Below, one piece after another: positions 12,705-20,678 of a stretch of DNA of 64,000 nt. A program made the position numbers and the translations under genes. Every line of letters starts with the position of its first letter. Position 1 is the stretch's first letter. This DNA is from Flaccisagitta enflata (lineage: Eukaryota > Chaetognatha > Sagittoidea > Aphragmophora): NCBI GenBank assembly GCA_965153355.1, contig OZ231127.1, positions 49,104,001 to 49,168,000 of the forward strand, given 5' to 3'. Below the pieces are notes generated by a model. It saw only the letters and a program-made list of their open reading frames with translations. It did not search any database and was not told where the DNA came from.

Positions 12705-13505
12705 TAGGTTGTCAGCGGTAACCGTGCCCTGCTCAGGTAGGTCATGATTGCAGTTGAGGGTGGGAGCAGGGCAGCAGCCCCGAAGGGGTTGATGACCTTT
12801 GCTTTCACACAGGGGAATTTTCTCCTTCTCCCCCTTTTGGGCAGCGGCCCCGAAGGGGACGAAGTCCTGTAGAACACAGGGGGACTTTCGTTCGTTCGTT
12901 CGTTCGTTTGTCCGTTCGTTCGTGCGTCCCCCCCTTCATCAGACCCCTCAGGCAACAAATTCAGCCTCTCAGGCCTCAAATCCAGCCTCTCAGGCCTCAG
13001 ATCTGGCCTCTCAGGCCTCAGATCTGGCCTCTCAGGCCTCAAATCTGGCCTCTCGGGCCCAAATCTGGCCTCTCAGGCCTCAAATCTAGCCTCTCCGGCC
13101 TTAAATCTGGCTTCCCAGGCCTCAAGTCTGGCTTCTCAGGCCTCAAACCTGGCCTCTCATGCCTCAGATTAAGCCTCTCAGGCCTCAAATCAGTCCTCTG
13201 GCCTTTCAAGCCACAATCCAGCTCTCTCTAGCCTTAAGTCAGCCCTCTCAAGCTTCCAATTGGCATTCTCAGGCCTTATATCAGCCTTCTTAGACCTCAG
13301 TTTAGGCTCTTGAATGCCTTCAGTCAGCCTTCTATAGCATCTCATCCACTTCCTCAGGTAGGACGAACGAAAGTCCCCCTGTGTTCTACAGGACTTCGTC
13401 CCCTTCGGGGCCGCTGCCCTGCTTCTCCTCACTCCAATTCACAATCACTCAAAGCAGGGCAACGGGTATCGCTGACCACATATTGCCCTTGGGCGACCTG
13501 TTCCT
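12705..13505 (+). mobile_element. Foldback-like element FB2, inverted copy of FB1
   Basis: Outer ends with GTCAGCGGTAACCGTGCCCTG (left, ~12712) and the inverse of GTCAGCGATACCCGTTGCCC (right, ~13460) enclose inner inverted repeats of about 58 bp at 12838-12895 and 13362-13420. Between them lies the 21-bp TCAGGCCTCAAATCTGGCC array. The left side carries an extra arm (gatgacctttgctttcacac, 12790-12820) that belongs to the FB3/FB6 subtype, so this copy is a nested or recombined pair. No coding capacity. Confidence 0.75.
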
Positions 13506-13835
13506 CCTTCTCCTCCTCCGTCCCCCCTCCCCCAACCTCCAAGCCCATATCTCAGCCTCGAGGTCCATATCCCAGCTTCAGGGCCCAAATCCCAGCCTTG
13601 AGGCCCAAATCCCTCGAAGCTGGGATTTAGGCCTCAAAGATGGGGTTTTGGCCTGAAGATAGGATTTGGGCCTTGAGGTTGGGACTTGGGCCTCAAGACT
13701 GGGATTTGGGCCTTGAGGCTGGGATATGGGTCTCGAGGCTGAGATATGGGCCTGGAAATGGGGGGGGGGGGGACGAAGAAGAAGGAGGAGAAGGAGGAGA
13801 AGAAGAAAATTCCCCTGTGTGAAAGCATAGGTCAT
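13506..13835. mobile_element. Left part of foldback element FB3, split by the BEL/Pao insertion
   Basis: Inverted ~20-bp repeats are arranged head to head (aggtccatatcccagcttc on the left, gctgggatatgggtctcgag on the right). They lead into gaagaaggaggagaagg and the arm cccctgtgtgaaagcatag. The arm stops at GTCAT, the retrotransposon follows, and it resumes as cgaccccctcggggccgctg at 24,044. Joining the flanks gives the arm seen intact in FB2 and FB6, so FB3 was the insertion target. Confidence 0.75.
13831..13835. repeat. Target-site duplication GTCAT (left copy; right copy 24039-24043)
   Basis: GTCAT immediately precedes the first LTR base and immediately follows the last base of the second LTR. 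The flanks rejoin into a known foldback arm with a single GTCAT, confirming a simple insertion. Confidence 0.9.
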
Positions 13836-14387
13836 TGTAAAGAACCGTAGAAAATACTGTCTCGTACCGTCGTCAGGATCTCGTCGTCCACGCAACTTCC
13901 GGTTGAAGACGCCACGTCCGGTCTGAAGACGCCATCACTACGCCAATCGCGCTGATAACGTCACTTCCGGTGGCGTTGGTCCCATCGTCAGTCTGTGGAT
14001 GCTATCACTGATATCTAGGTAAGAAAGTGTATTTAAACTATTATATACAGAAAGAGAAAGAAGAAGAAACAAAAGAGAGAGGGGGGAAAGGATTGGTTAA
14101 TGTCTATATCTAACTAGCTAGTGTGTACCATCAATAACTACCTCAATCAATTCAACCAATTGTCAACAAATATAGCCAAGTACACTCACCACAGGTTCCA
14201 CTGTAATCCCCAAAGTGCTTCCAGGTTGAATTGCTTGTTAAAATACACTGATTAACTGAAAGAAAGAATGCATCCAGATAATCAAATATATCAACGCAAG
14301 CAAGCAAATAGTAACGCCAACGAAAGGACAATGAAATTGATCGCAGTACAAAGGCGCCAAATGCCAAAATATCAAAGATATTCCACA
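13836..14387 (-). repeat. 3' LTR of the BEL/Pao element
   Basis: 552 bp, matching 23487-24038 with four substitutions by eye. It ends in TGT...ACA. On the minus strand a TATATAA box lies at 14047-14041, upstream of the presumed R region. I find no AATAAA on the minus strand of this LTR, so the polyadenylation signal is either a variant or not recognisable. Confidence 0.95.
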
Positions 14388-14398
14388 GTCCCCCCGTT
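14388..14398 (-). promoter_or_regulatory. Polypurine tract
   Basis: On the minus strand the sequence AACGGGGGGAC lies directly against the 3' LTR, the position of the plus-strand primer of LTR elements. It is short and G-rich. Confidence 0.6.
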
Positions 14399-14735
14399 GG
14401 AATCCTATTCCAACCTAGTCACACCGCCTCAGCCAAAAACAGAGGAAAGACCAAGGACCAAGTCACCTGAATGAGCGGACAAACGGACGGCGAAGAGGGC
14501 GGCGCGAGACGCGCCTAGCGACGCGAAGGCGCCGCGCCACGCTGTCCTGATGGCTGCGGATCGCGCTGCGCGTCGGGATCGGCAGAAGGTCGGTGATGAC
14601 GCCGCTGCTGCTGATGCCTTGACGCTGACCACCGCGTCCGTGGTGTCGAGGGCGCGATGGCGACGGCGGCAACAGGTGCATCGCGTCGATGCCGCAGCGT
14701 TTGCTCCGAGGAGACACACCCCGCGAAAAAAGTCC
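14399..14735 (-). other. 3' untranslated segment between ORF3 and the polypurine tract
   Basis: GC-rich sequence with CGACGCGNN-like repeats. Several 70-130-codon frames are open on both strands but look like a composition effect. No conserved motif seen. Confidence 0.5.
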
Positions 14736-16646
14736 TCAAAGCCTCGACGGGGTGGAAAATGACGCGTTGGGGAGGAATGGCGTCGCCTCCCTATAGCGTC
14801 GCGACAAGTCTTCATCATTCATTGACTGATTTGGCCGAAAACCGCCGTGGTTGCGGCGCCAGCCTCCACGGCCGCGGCCATTACCACGGCCAGTTCCACG
14901 GCCAGCTTGCCGAGTATTGCTCTGAGGATTGGGGGACGGCACCGGTGGGGGGATGGATGAGTCTGCCGCCGAGGCAGCAGCCATCGCCTTCCCCCCCTCC
15001 GCATGCTTCCCCTTACCCTTTTTAGAAGAGGATGAAGAAGACGACGTCGGTGGGTCGGCCTTTGGAGTGGTCACAGGAGCACCCCCGGCAGCACCCTCCT
15101 CCTCTTGCTTCTTCTTCTTCTTTGAGGGCTTTTCCCTCTCCTTCCTCTCCTTTGCCTTCTCCTTCATCTCCTTCTCCATCTCCTCCATTTCCCGCTGCAT
15201 CTCTTCCAATTTCTCCTTCTTCTCCCGCTCCACCTCTGCCTTTACCTCATCCATCTGCCTCTTCTTCTCCTCTATCTTTTCCTTCAACCCATCTCTCTCC
15301 TCCTTATACTCCAACTGCCTCTTCCTCCGATTCTCTCTAAACTTCAAATTCTTCTTCCTCTGCCTCTCTTGCTTCTTCGTCCACTCCCCCCGCGCCTCCT
15401 CTTCCTCTTCCTCGACTCCTCCCCCCTCCCCCTGTCTCCGCACCACCACATCACCCGCTTCCAAGTCCCTCGGCTCAGGCCCCACATCCGCCACTGCCCC
15501 AGCACCTCGCCACTCAGGAAGGAGAGGGCAACCCCACAGTTGATTGGGCATCCTCACTGCCCTTTCTGGCCCTGCGTCACCTCTCGTATTCCACCTTGCG
15601 TCCACCTTCTTCCACCTATCCACTTCCGCCGTCAACAACCCATCCAACTCTGGCATTCTCAACTTCCCCTTCCTCCTCTTATCGTCCTCCGTTGCCACCG
15701 CCTCCTTAAACCTCACCACCACCTCCGTCTCCTCCATCGCCGAGTCACCGCGCAAGCACGGCCACCGCGGCGGCTCCCTCGTCTCCGGCTCCCACACTCC
15801 GTACGCCGTACACACACCTGGCTTCTTCACGTACCTCCTCATCGCCATTTTCACCTGCCCCTGACTACACCACAACAACACCGACAGGTGACGCAGGCGC
15901 GAACAAAGGGCGTGGCCAATCTTGTAGATGTCGAAGGCGTCTTCGACCAGCACCCAGTCCATATCGCCTTCGACTTTAATCAATTGAGCCACATATACAT
16001 TAGGATAGCGTTTTGGACCGATGTGGAAGAACACCAGGGCCGCCAGATTGGAGGCCATAATGTTCCTCTGCGATTCGGTCGAGAACTGCCATTCATCAAA
16101 TTCCTCCGTCAGCGCATTGGGACCCCTACACATCCGGGAGGATCCCACCATGTCCGCCACCTCCGTCTTGCTCATCTTCTTCCTCTCTTCATCCTTCTCC
16201 ACCGCCACCGCCACCTGCGGACCACCCGGCAGCACCAAATCCTTATTCCGGTACTCCACCGGCACCTCCACCGACTCCACCAACCTCGGCGCCATCGCCT
16301 CATCCTCCATCTGCTCCAGGTCAAACTCATAACCTCCTCCAAGCCCCTCCTCACACTCCTCCCCAGTTACACTGACATGGTGGGATGACATACTCTCCAA
16401 ACGGTAGGTCTCACTCTGGCTGACGTAGTTGTAAATGATTTTGTTGTTATTGTTGCTGTCGACAATTTGTCTTGAATTTTTTGTATCAAACCTCAAATAA
16501 CAAGGGGAATCAAAAATCAAAGAAGAATCAAAAATCAATCGATACAACATAGGGACTGGGACGGGATGGGGGGGCACGAGGGAGACACACCTAAGGAGAA
16601 AGGGGCAAAATAAACAAAATTTCAAAGACCAATTGAAGCAATACAC
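14736..16646 (-). CDS. ORF3 of the BEL/Pao element: unknown protein with coiled coil and RG-rich tail
   Basis: The frame is open for 636 codons from a GTG at 16646. The first well-placed ATG is at 16391 (A at -3), giving a likely product of about 551 residues. The preceding ATG at 16550 has a poor context. Numbered from 16391, residues 1-325 are a mixed, possibly globular region containing a stretch EEFDEWQFSTESQ and a Trp/Tyr-rich segment. Residues about 337-432 are a highly charged Lys/Glu coiled coil, followed by a basic KKKKK and a serine run. The C-terminus is rich in RG (GRGTGRGNGRGRGG), a pattern typical of RNA-binding tails. No signal peptide and no convincing membrane anchor is seen in this likely product, so it is not an envelope protein despite its position after pol. 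It lies in the same frame as gag and pol, beyond a UGA followed by CUA. A splice-acceptor-like tract sits at 16591. I do not recognise the family; a nucleic-acid-binding accessory role is inference. Confidence 0.75.
   Translation of the reverse strand: MYCFNWSLKFCLFCPFLLRCVSLVPPHPVPVPMLYRLIFDSSLIFDSPCYLRFDTKNSRQIVDSNNNNKIIYNYVSQSETYRLESMSSHHVSVTGEECEEGLGGGYEFDLEQMEDEAMAPRLVESVEVPVEYRNKDLVLPGGPQVAVAVEKDEERKKMSKTEVADMVGSSRMCRGPNALTEEFDEWQFSTESQRNIMASNLAALVFFHIGPKRYPNVYVAQLIKVEGDMDWVLVEDAFDIYKIGHALCSRLRHLSVLLWCSQGQVKMAMRRYVKKPGVCTAYGVWEPETREPPRWPCLRGDSAMEETEVVVRFKEAVATEDDKRRKGKLRMPELDGLLTAEVDRWKKVDARWNTRGDAGPERAVRMPNQLWGCPLLPEWRGAGAVADVGPEPRDLEAGDVVVRRQGEGGGVEEEEEEARGEWTKKQERQRKKNLKFRENRRKRQLEYKEERDGLKEKIEEKKRQMDEVKAEVEREKKEKLEEMQREMEEMEKEMKEKAKERKEREKPSKKKKKQEEEGAAGGAPVTTPKADPPTSSSSSSSKKGKGKHAEGGKAMAAASAADSSIPPPVPSPNPQSNTRQAGRGTGRGNGRGRGGWRRNHGGFRPNQSMNDEDLSRRYREATPFLPNASFSTPSRL
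16591..16620 (-). promoter_or_regulatory. Splice-acceptor-like tract upstream of ORF3
   Basis: On the minus strand TTTTGCCCCTTTCTCCTTAG forms a pyrimidine tract ending in AG at 16592-16591, about 200 bp before the ORF3 ATG. It could be the 3' splice site of a subgenomic mRNA, as used for env in some LTR elements. This is inference from sequence only. Confidence 0.4.
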
Positions 16647-16655
16647 TCGGCATAG

Positions 16656-16808
16656 TCATGCCGACAAACGTGCCGGGTCAAGTTCCAATCGGACCACTTT
16701 GCTCCTATCGCGTGTGAAGCTCCTCCCATTCGCCGTTTTTACAACCACAGTCCGCACAACGTCGCCCCCGTCGACTTCTATGATGACGCCCGTGCGCCAA
16801 TCTCCCCG
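16656..16808 (-). CDS. C-terminal end of pol (DUF5641 remainder) after an in-frame UGA
   Basis: Directly after the UGA that closes the main pol frame, the same frame stays open for 50 codons and ends at UGA 16658-16656. It begins with RGDWRTGVI, which matches the conserved arginine-glycine-x-tryptophan region of DUF5641, and continues with a Val-rich strand pattern usual for the end of BEL/Pao Pol. So the conserved domain is split by a UGA. Whether it is translated depends on readthrough; otherwise it is a dead remnant. The closing UGA is followed by CUA. Confidence 0.75.
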   Translation of the reverse strand, partial: RGDWRTGVIIEVDGGDVVRTVVVKTANGRSFTRDRSKVVRLELDPARLSA

Positions 16809-19800
16809 TCAACATTGGTCATCCACCAAGAGCACGACGTCGTTGATTTCCAATTCTCTCTCCACCCTGCGCCATTTAGGCCGCGCCTGCAAGGCCGAGA
16901 CATAGTCTCTTTTCCACCTTCTCCAAAAAGCATCAGCGATGGCGCGTGATTGGCGCCAAGTATAACGAAGCGCTTCTGCATCTGGAGGCAAGGGGGGCAC
17001 AAGGTCGCAACCGGAAGACGCGTATACTCCAGGGCAAAGAAAGTCTATTGGCCGCAAAGCCTGGATCCCCGGCTCATCACTTACATGGGTAATCGGCCGC
17101 GAATTCATGGCCAGCTCTGCTTGGGCCAATACTGTTGCAAAGGTCTCAATGTGGAGATTGTCTTGGTTCAAAACGAACGCCAGATGTTTTTTTGCAGATT
17201 GAACCAAACATTCCCATACTCCACCCCGGTGTGGTGCAACAGGAGGATTGAATGTCCATTGTACGCCTGCCAGCCTTAACTCTGGTTTCGCAGACAAATT
17301 CCACGCCTCCATTTCCGCGCGTAGTTCTTTGTCGGAGGCGGTGAAATTGGTGCCGTTGTCCAAATACAATCGGCGAATCGCTGGGCGACGAGCTTGGAAT
17401 CGCAAGAGGGCGTCAATAAAGCAGGAAGCGCTCATGGATCGCAATAGTTCAAAATGCACAGCGCGGCACGCAAGGCAGGTAAATAGCGCGACGTATACTT
17501 TGTGAGATGCTCTCCCGGCGATCTTGCAAGAAGCAGGTCCAAATATATCCACCCCCGTGTTTTCGAACGGCAGACTCTTTTTAGTCCTCACTTCTGGCAG
17601 CGGCGCCATTAGCTGACTTTCTGGGCGTTTAAACAGTTTTTGACATTCCACACACGCACGCACTACACGCGTTACGGTCCGGCGTCCTTTCGTGATCCAG
17701 AAGCGGCGTCGTGATTCGCCCAACACCTGCTCCACGCCGGCATGCATGTGCCGGAAATGGATCGACCGGATCAAACACAAGACAGCTTCGTTGTCATGTG
17801 GGAGTATCATCGGATTTTTCACGTCAAAGTCCAATTCCTCATCACGCTGAAGTCGTCCTCTGCATCGTAGCAAACCGGCGTCATCGACAAAGGGACAGAG
17901 CGCCGCCAAGGGTGATTTTGCGGCGAACTTTTTTATTTCATCCGGATCACTTTGTCGCAGGGACTTGATTTCCGCGTGAAAGGCTTGGGATTGAATGGCA
18001 TTGACAATCAAGTTTTCGGCGTCGGCCAATTCGACGCCGGTGGGTGCCCCAACTTTGTCGGCGTCATTATGTAACGCCCGGCGTCGGTTATGGACGATGC
18101 ATTCCATGATCGTGCGCTTCAGCAGCGCGATGCGCCTCAATTTCCCCATCCATGTTGCCACTTTTTCGCTGACGCGGATCACCCACGATTGAGGCGGCGT
18201 TCTTTCCGGCGTCGCTGTCGTTGCGAGGATGTGTGCGGGAAATGGGCGTGTCATGATCTGCTTTTCCGGCCATTCGTTTTCACCTTGCCAAAGATAATCC
18301 GGGCCGTTATGGAACTTGCCCCAATTTGGATCTTGAGCGAGCATCCCTTTGGACGAATAGTCGGCTGGGTTGAGGTGGGTGGGGACCCACCTCCACTCCT
18401 TGACCTCCGTAAGCGCCTGAATTTCAGAGAGACGATTTGCAAAGTAAACTTTAAACCTTGTTTCAGTATCATTCAATTGCTTGATTACACATTCTGAATC
18501 GGTCCAGTTTACATAACCATCATAACTCCCTGTTTCTTCAATAATGGTGGCGCGCATCCTGGCCGCGAGGCGGGCTGCCTGAAGCTCCAAGCGTGGCGTC
18601 GACTCCATGTGACCGGCCTCCACATCTTTCAGCGGGACGACGTGGGATTTGGAGCATATGATGGACACGTGGATTTCGCCATTTGGACCTTCGTAACGGA
18701 CGTAGTACACGGCTCCATATGCCCGTCCACTTGCGTCCGAATAGCCGTGGAGAACTTTTTTGCCGTCCTGCGTCTCCAGCGTCGCCGTCCATCTCGATAT
18801 GCAGAATGACTCTAAGAATTTGAGGCTCATCTGCCATTCCACAAATTCGGTGAGGGACTCATTTGGAATGTCTTTGCTATCCCAATTTTCGACAACACGT
18901 AACACTTTTTGCAAGATCAGCCTTGCCCAGATGACAAATGGTTCCAAAAAGCCCAACGGGTCAAATATTGACGCGATCAGTTTGAGCATTTGTCTTTTGG
19001 TCTGCACATTCATTTCAGCTTTCGCTTTATCTGGCAAAAAGGAAAAGGCATCGGCAGAAAAAGAGTATCTAAGGCCTAACAATTTCGTCGTGTCATCGGT
19101 GGCGCCGGATACATCCACTGGCGCCGGATCCGTTGTATCGCCTTCAAGGACTTCCGGGTGGCTTGATCTCCATTTGCACAGGTTCATTCCGGCGTCCTCG
19201 AGGGCAGCCGTGATGCCCACGCGAAAGTCTTTTGCCACTTTGGTGTTGCGCAGTGATTTTATCAGATCATCAATATACATGTTTCTCATCACTGCTTGAA
19301 CCACGAGCGGACCATACTCAGCCGAGTGCTGTTCCACGTGGTGTTGCAGTGTGAAAATCGCTACGCAATTTGATGATTTTGCACCGAAGACGTGACCGAG
19401 GAATTCGTTCAAGTCGATTTCTTCCATTTTCTCGTCGCGAAACCAATAATAACGGAAGAGTCCTGCGTCTTCTTCGGTGACATAGATCTCGTGAAAGTAG
19501 TCCTTAATATCCGCGCCCACGGCGACGGGGCCCCCACACCGGAAGCGCATCAACACACCTCTGATGTCGTTGGCAAGTTGTGGCCCGTCCAGGAGCTGGT
19601 CGTTAAGGCTTGATCCACCCACTGCTGCTTTACAATTGTGGCTGATGCGGACTTGACCCGGCTTGCCGGGTTTGTCCGCCACATGGATTGGTATTGTCCA
19701 TCTAGGCCAATCTGGCGGCATGTTGGCGTGCACATTTGGATCTATTTTCCTCACGCGCCCTTTTTCCCAGAATTTAGCCATAGTCTCGAATGTTATTCGG

Positions 19801-20618
19801 CGTCTTTCTGGGTCCCGCATTAATTGTTTTTTCAGGCGAAATAAGCGGTCCAGGGCCATCGTTGGGGAATCCAAATTGTTTAGTGCATCGGCTGTTGTTT
19901 GTCTTCCGCCTTTATGAAGGACTGGGGTTCGGTAGTGTTCCGTTTCCGGATCCCACCTGATGCCTTCCTTCATTTGGCGGATGGCAAACTTGTCGCTGAG
20001 AGACATTTCTCGCTTATTTTCGTCCACTTTTTCAAATTCACCGGCATTTATTCTTTTTATGGTTTTCGCCAAATCTGAATCAATGCTGTGAAAGGAAGCA
20101 AAATTGCAAACAAAATATCGCGAGTCAGTGTTGTTTCTGGGGCCGATCAGAGCGGCGCCAAGCGGCGTGGAAATTCCCATGGGCAGGCCCTCGGCGCCTT
20201 TGTGTGTCTCTCCGCCGATCCAGATTCGGGCATGCTCCGCGCCGATTATTACGCCGATTGAGCAACCGTCGTCGCCATCCGGAAACGAAGGAAATTCCAG
20301 ATCGACGAGATGCTCCATCCCAGCGGCATCCTCAGCGCGTGGTGGTCTGTCGTCCTTTGATGCAATCATCTCCCCAAAAATGGCGTTGTTGAGAGTGATG
20401 CTGTAGCCGTTGGTGCCTTCAATCACCACATCTGCCACCTCCCTCTCTCCTTCCACCATCTTTTCAAGGGTGGTTATCGTCATCGTTGTTTTCCTCCCAC
20501 CTAATTTCAGCTTCTTACACAAGTCCTTTGACACAACGTGTCGGTTGGCGCCGCCATCCATCAATGCAAAAGTCTTTATCTTTCTTTCACCGTTTGTTAT
20601 GTATAGCGGCAGAATCAA
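16809..20618 (-). CDS. pol: BEL/Pao pol polyprotein (protease, RT, RNase H, integrase)
   Basis: 1,269 codons are open from a TTG at 20618, but the frame is really open back to 20678, the codon after the gag UGA, so no initiator of its own is needed. Domains by residue from 20618: aspartic protease with ALMDGGA (Asp21, DGG instead of the usual DSG); reverse transcriptase with VGADIKDYF (Asp370) and YIDD at 448-451; RNase H with SDAS (627-630), Glu678 and Asp707; integrase zinc site with HFRHMH (954-959) and Cys989/Cys992; catalytic triad Asp1024 (GVDIFG), Asp1087 (YLDNGTNF) and Glu1136 (GGVWE); then the start of DUF5641. All catalytic residues are present and no frameshift is seen. The product makes cDNA from the element's RNA and integrates it. 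The main frame closes at UGA 16811-16809 inside DUF5641. Confidence 0.93.
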   Translation of the reverse strand: MILPLYITNGERKIKTFALMDGGANRHVVSKDLCKKLKLGGRKTTMTITTLEKMVEGEREVADVVIEGTNGYSITLNNAIFGEMIASKDDRPPRAEDAAGMEHLVDLEFPSFPDGDDGCSIGVIIGAEHARIWIGGETHKGAEGLPMGISTPLGAALIGPRNNTDSRYFVCNFASFHSIDSDLAKTIKRINAGEFEKVDENKREMSLSDKFAIRQMKEGIRWDPETEHYRTPVLHKGGRQTTADALNNLDSPTMALDRLFRLKKQLMRDPERRRITFETMAKFWEKGRVRKIDPNVHANMPPDWPRWTIPIHVADKPGKPGQVRISHNCKAAVGGSSLNDQLLDGPQLANDIRGVLMRFRCGGPVAVGADIKDYFHEIYVTEEDAGLFRYYWFRDEKMEEIDLNEFLGHVFGAKSSNCVAIFTLQHHVEQHSAEYGPLVVQAVMRNMYIDDLIKSLRNTKVAKDFRVGITAALEDAGMNLCKWRSSHPEVLEGDTTDPAPVDVSGATDDTTKLLGLRYSFSADAFSFLPDKAKAEMNVQTKRQMLKLIASIFDPLGFLEPFVIWARLILQKVLRVVENWDSKDIPNESLTEFVEWQMSLKFLESFCISRWTATLETQDGKKVLHGYSDASGRAYGAVYYVRYEGPNGEIHVSIICSKSHVVPLKDVEAGHMESTPRLELQAARLAARMRATIIEETGSYDGYVNWTDSECVIKQLNDTETRFKVYFANRLSEIQALTEVKEWRWVPTHLNPADYSSKGMLAQDPNWGKFHNGPDYLWQGENEWPEKQIMTRPFPAHILATTATPERTPPQSWVIRVSEKVATWMGKLRRIALLKRTIMECIVHNRRRALHNDADKVGAPTGVELADAENLIVNAIQSQAFHAEIKSLRQSDPDEIKKFAAKSPLAALCPFVDDAGLLRCRGRLQRDEELDFDVKNPMILPHDNEAVLCLIRSIHFRHMHAGVEQVLGESRRRFWITKGRRTVTRVVRACVECQKLFKRPESQLMAPLPEVRTKKSLPFENTGVDIFGPASCKIAGRASHKVYVALFTCLACRAVHFELLRSMSASCFIDALLRFQARRPAIRRLYLDNGTNFTASDKELRAEMEAWNLSAKPELRLAGVQWTFNPPVAPHRGGVWECLVQSAKKHLAFVLNQDNLHIETFATVLAQAELAMNSRPITHVSDEPGIQALRPIDFLCPGVYASSGCDLVPPLPPDAEALRYTWRQSRAIADAFWRRWKRDYVSALQARPKWRRVERELEINDVVLLVDDQC

Positions 20619-20678
20619 CCTCCACGCTCCGTCGTCGCCGCCAACTTTGAAGACGGAGTTGGTCGAAGGCGCCTCATG

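Noticed and set aside
15369-16388. 339-codon plus-strand frame opposite ORF3, and other plus-strand frames across the BEL/Pao element
   Set aside because: Antisense shadows of ORF3, pol and gag; the minus-strand frames carry the conserved motifs.
14736-16646. ORF3 as an envelope gene
   Set aside because: No signal peptide, furin-like site, fusion peptide or membrane anchor in the product from the best ATG; the sequence is charged, coiled-coil and RG-rich instead. The hydrophobic stretch near the GTG lies in the probable non-coding leader.
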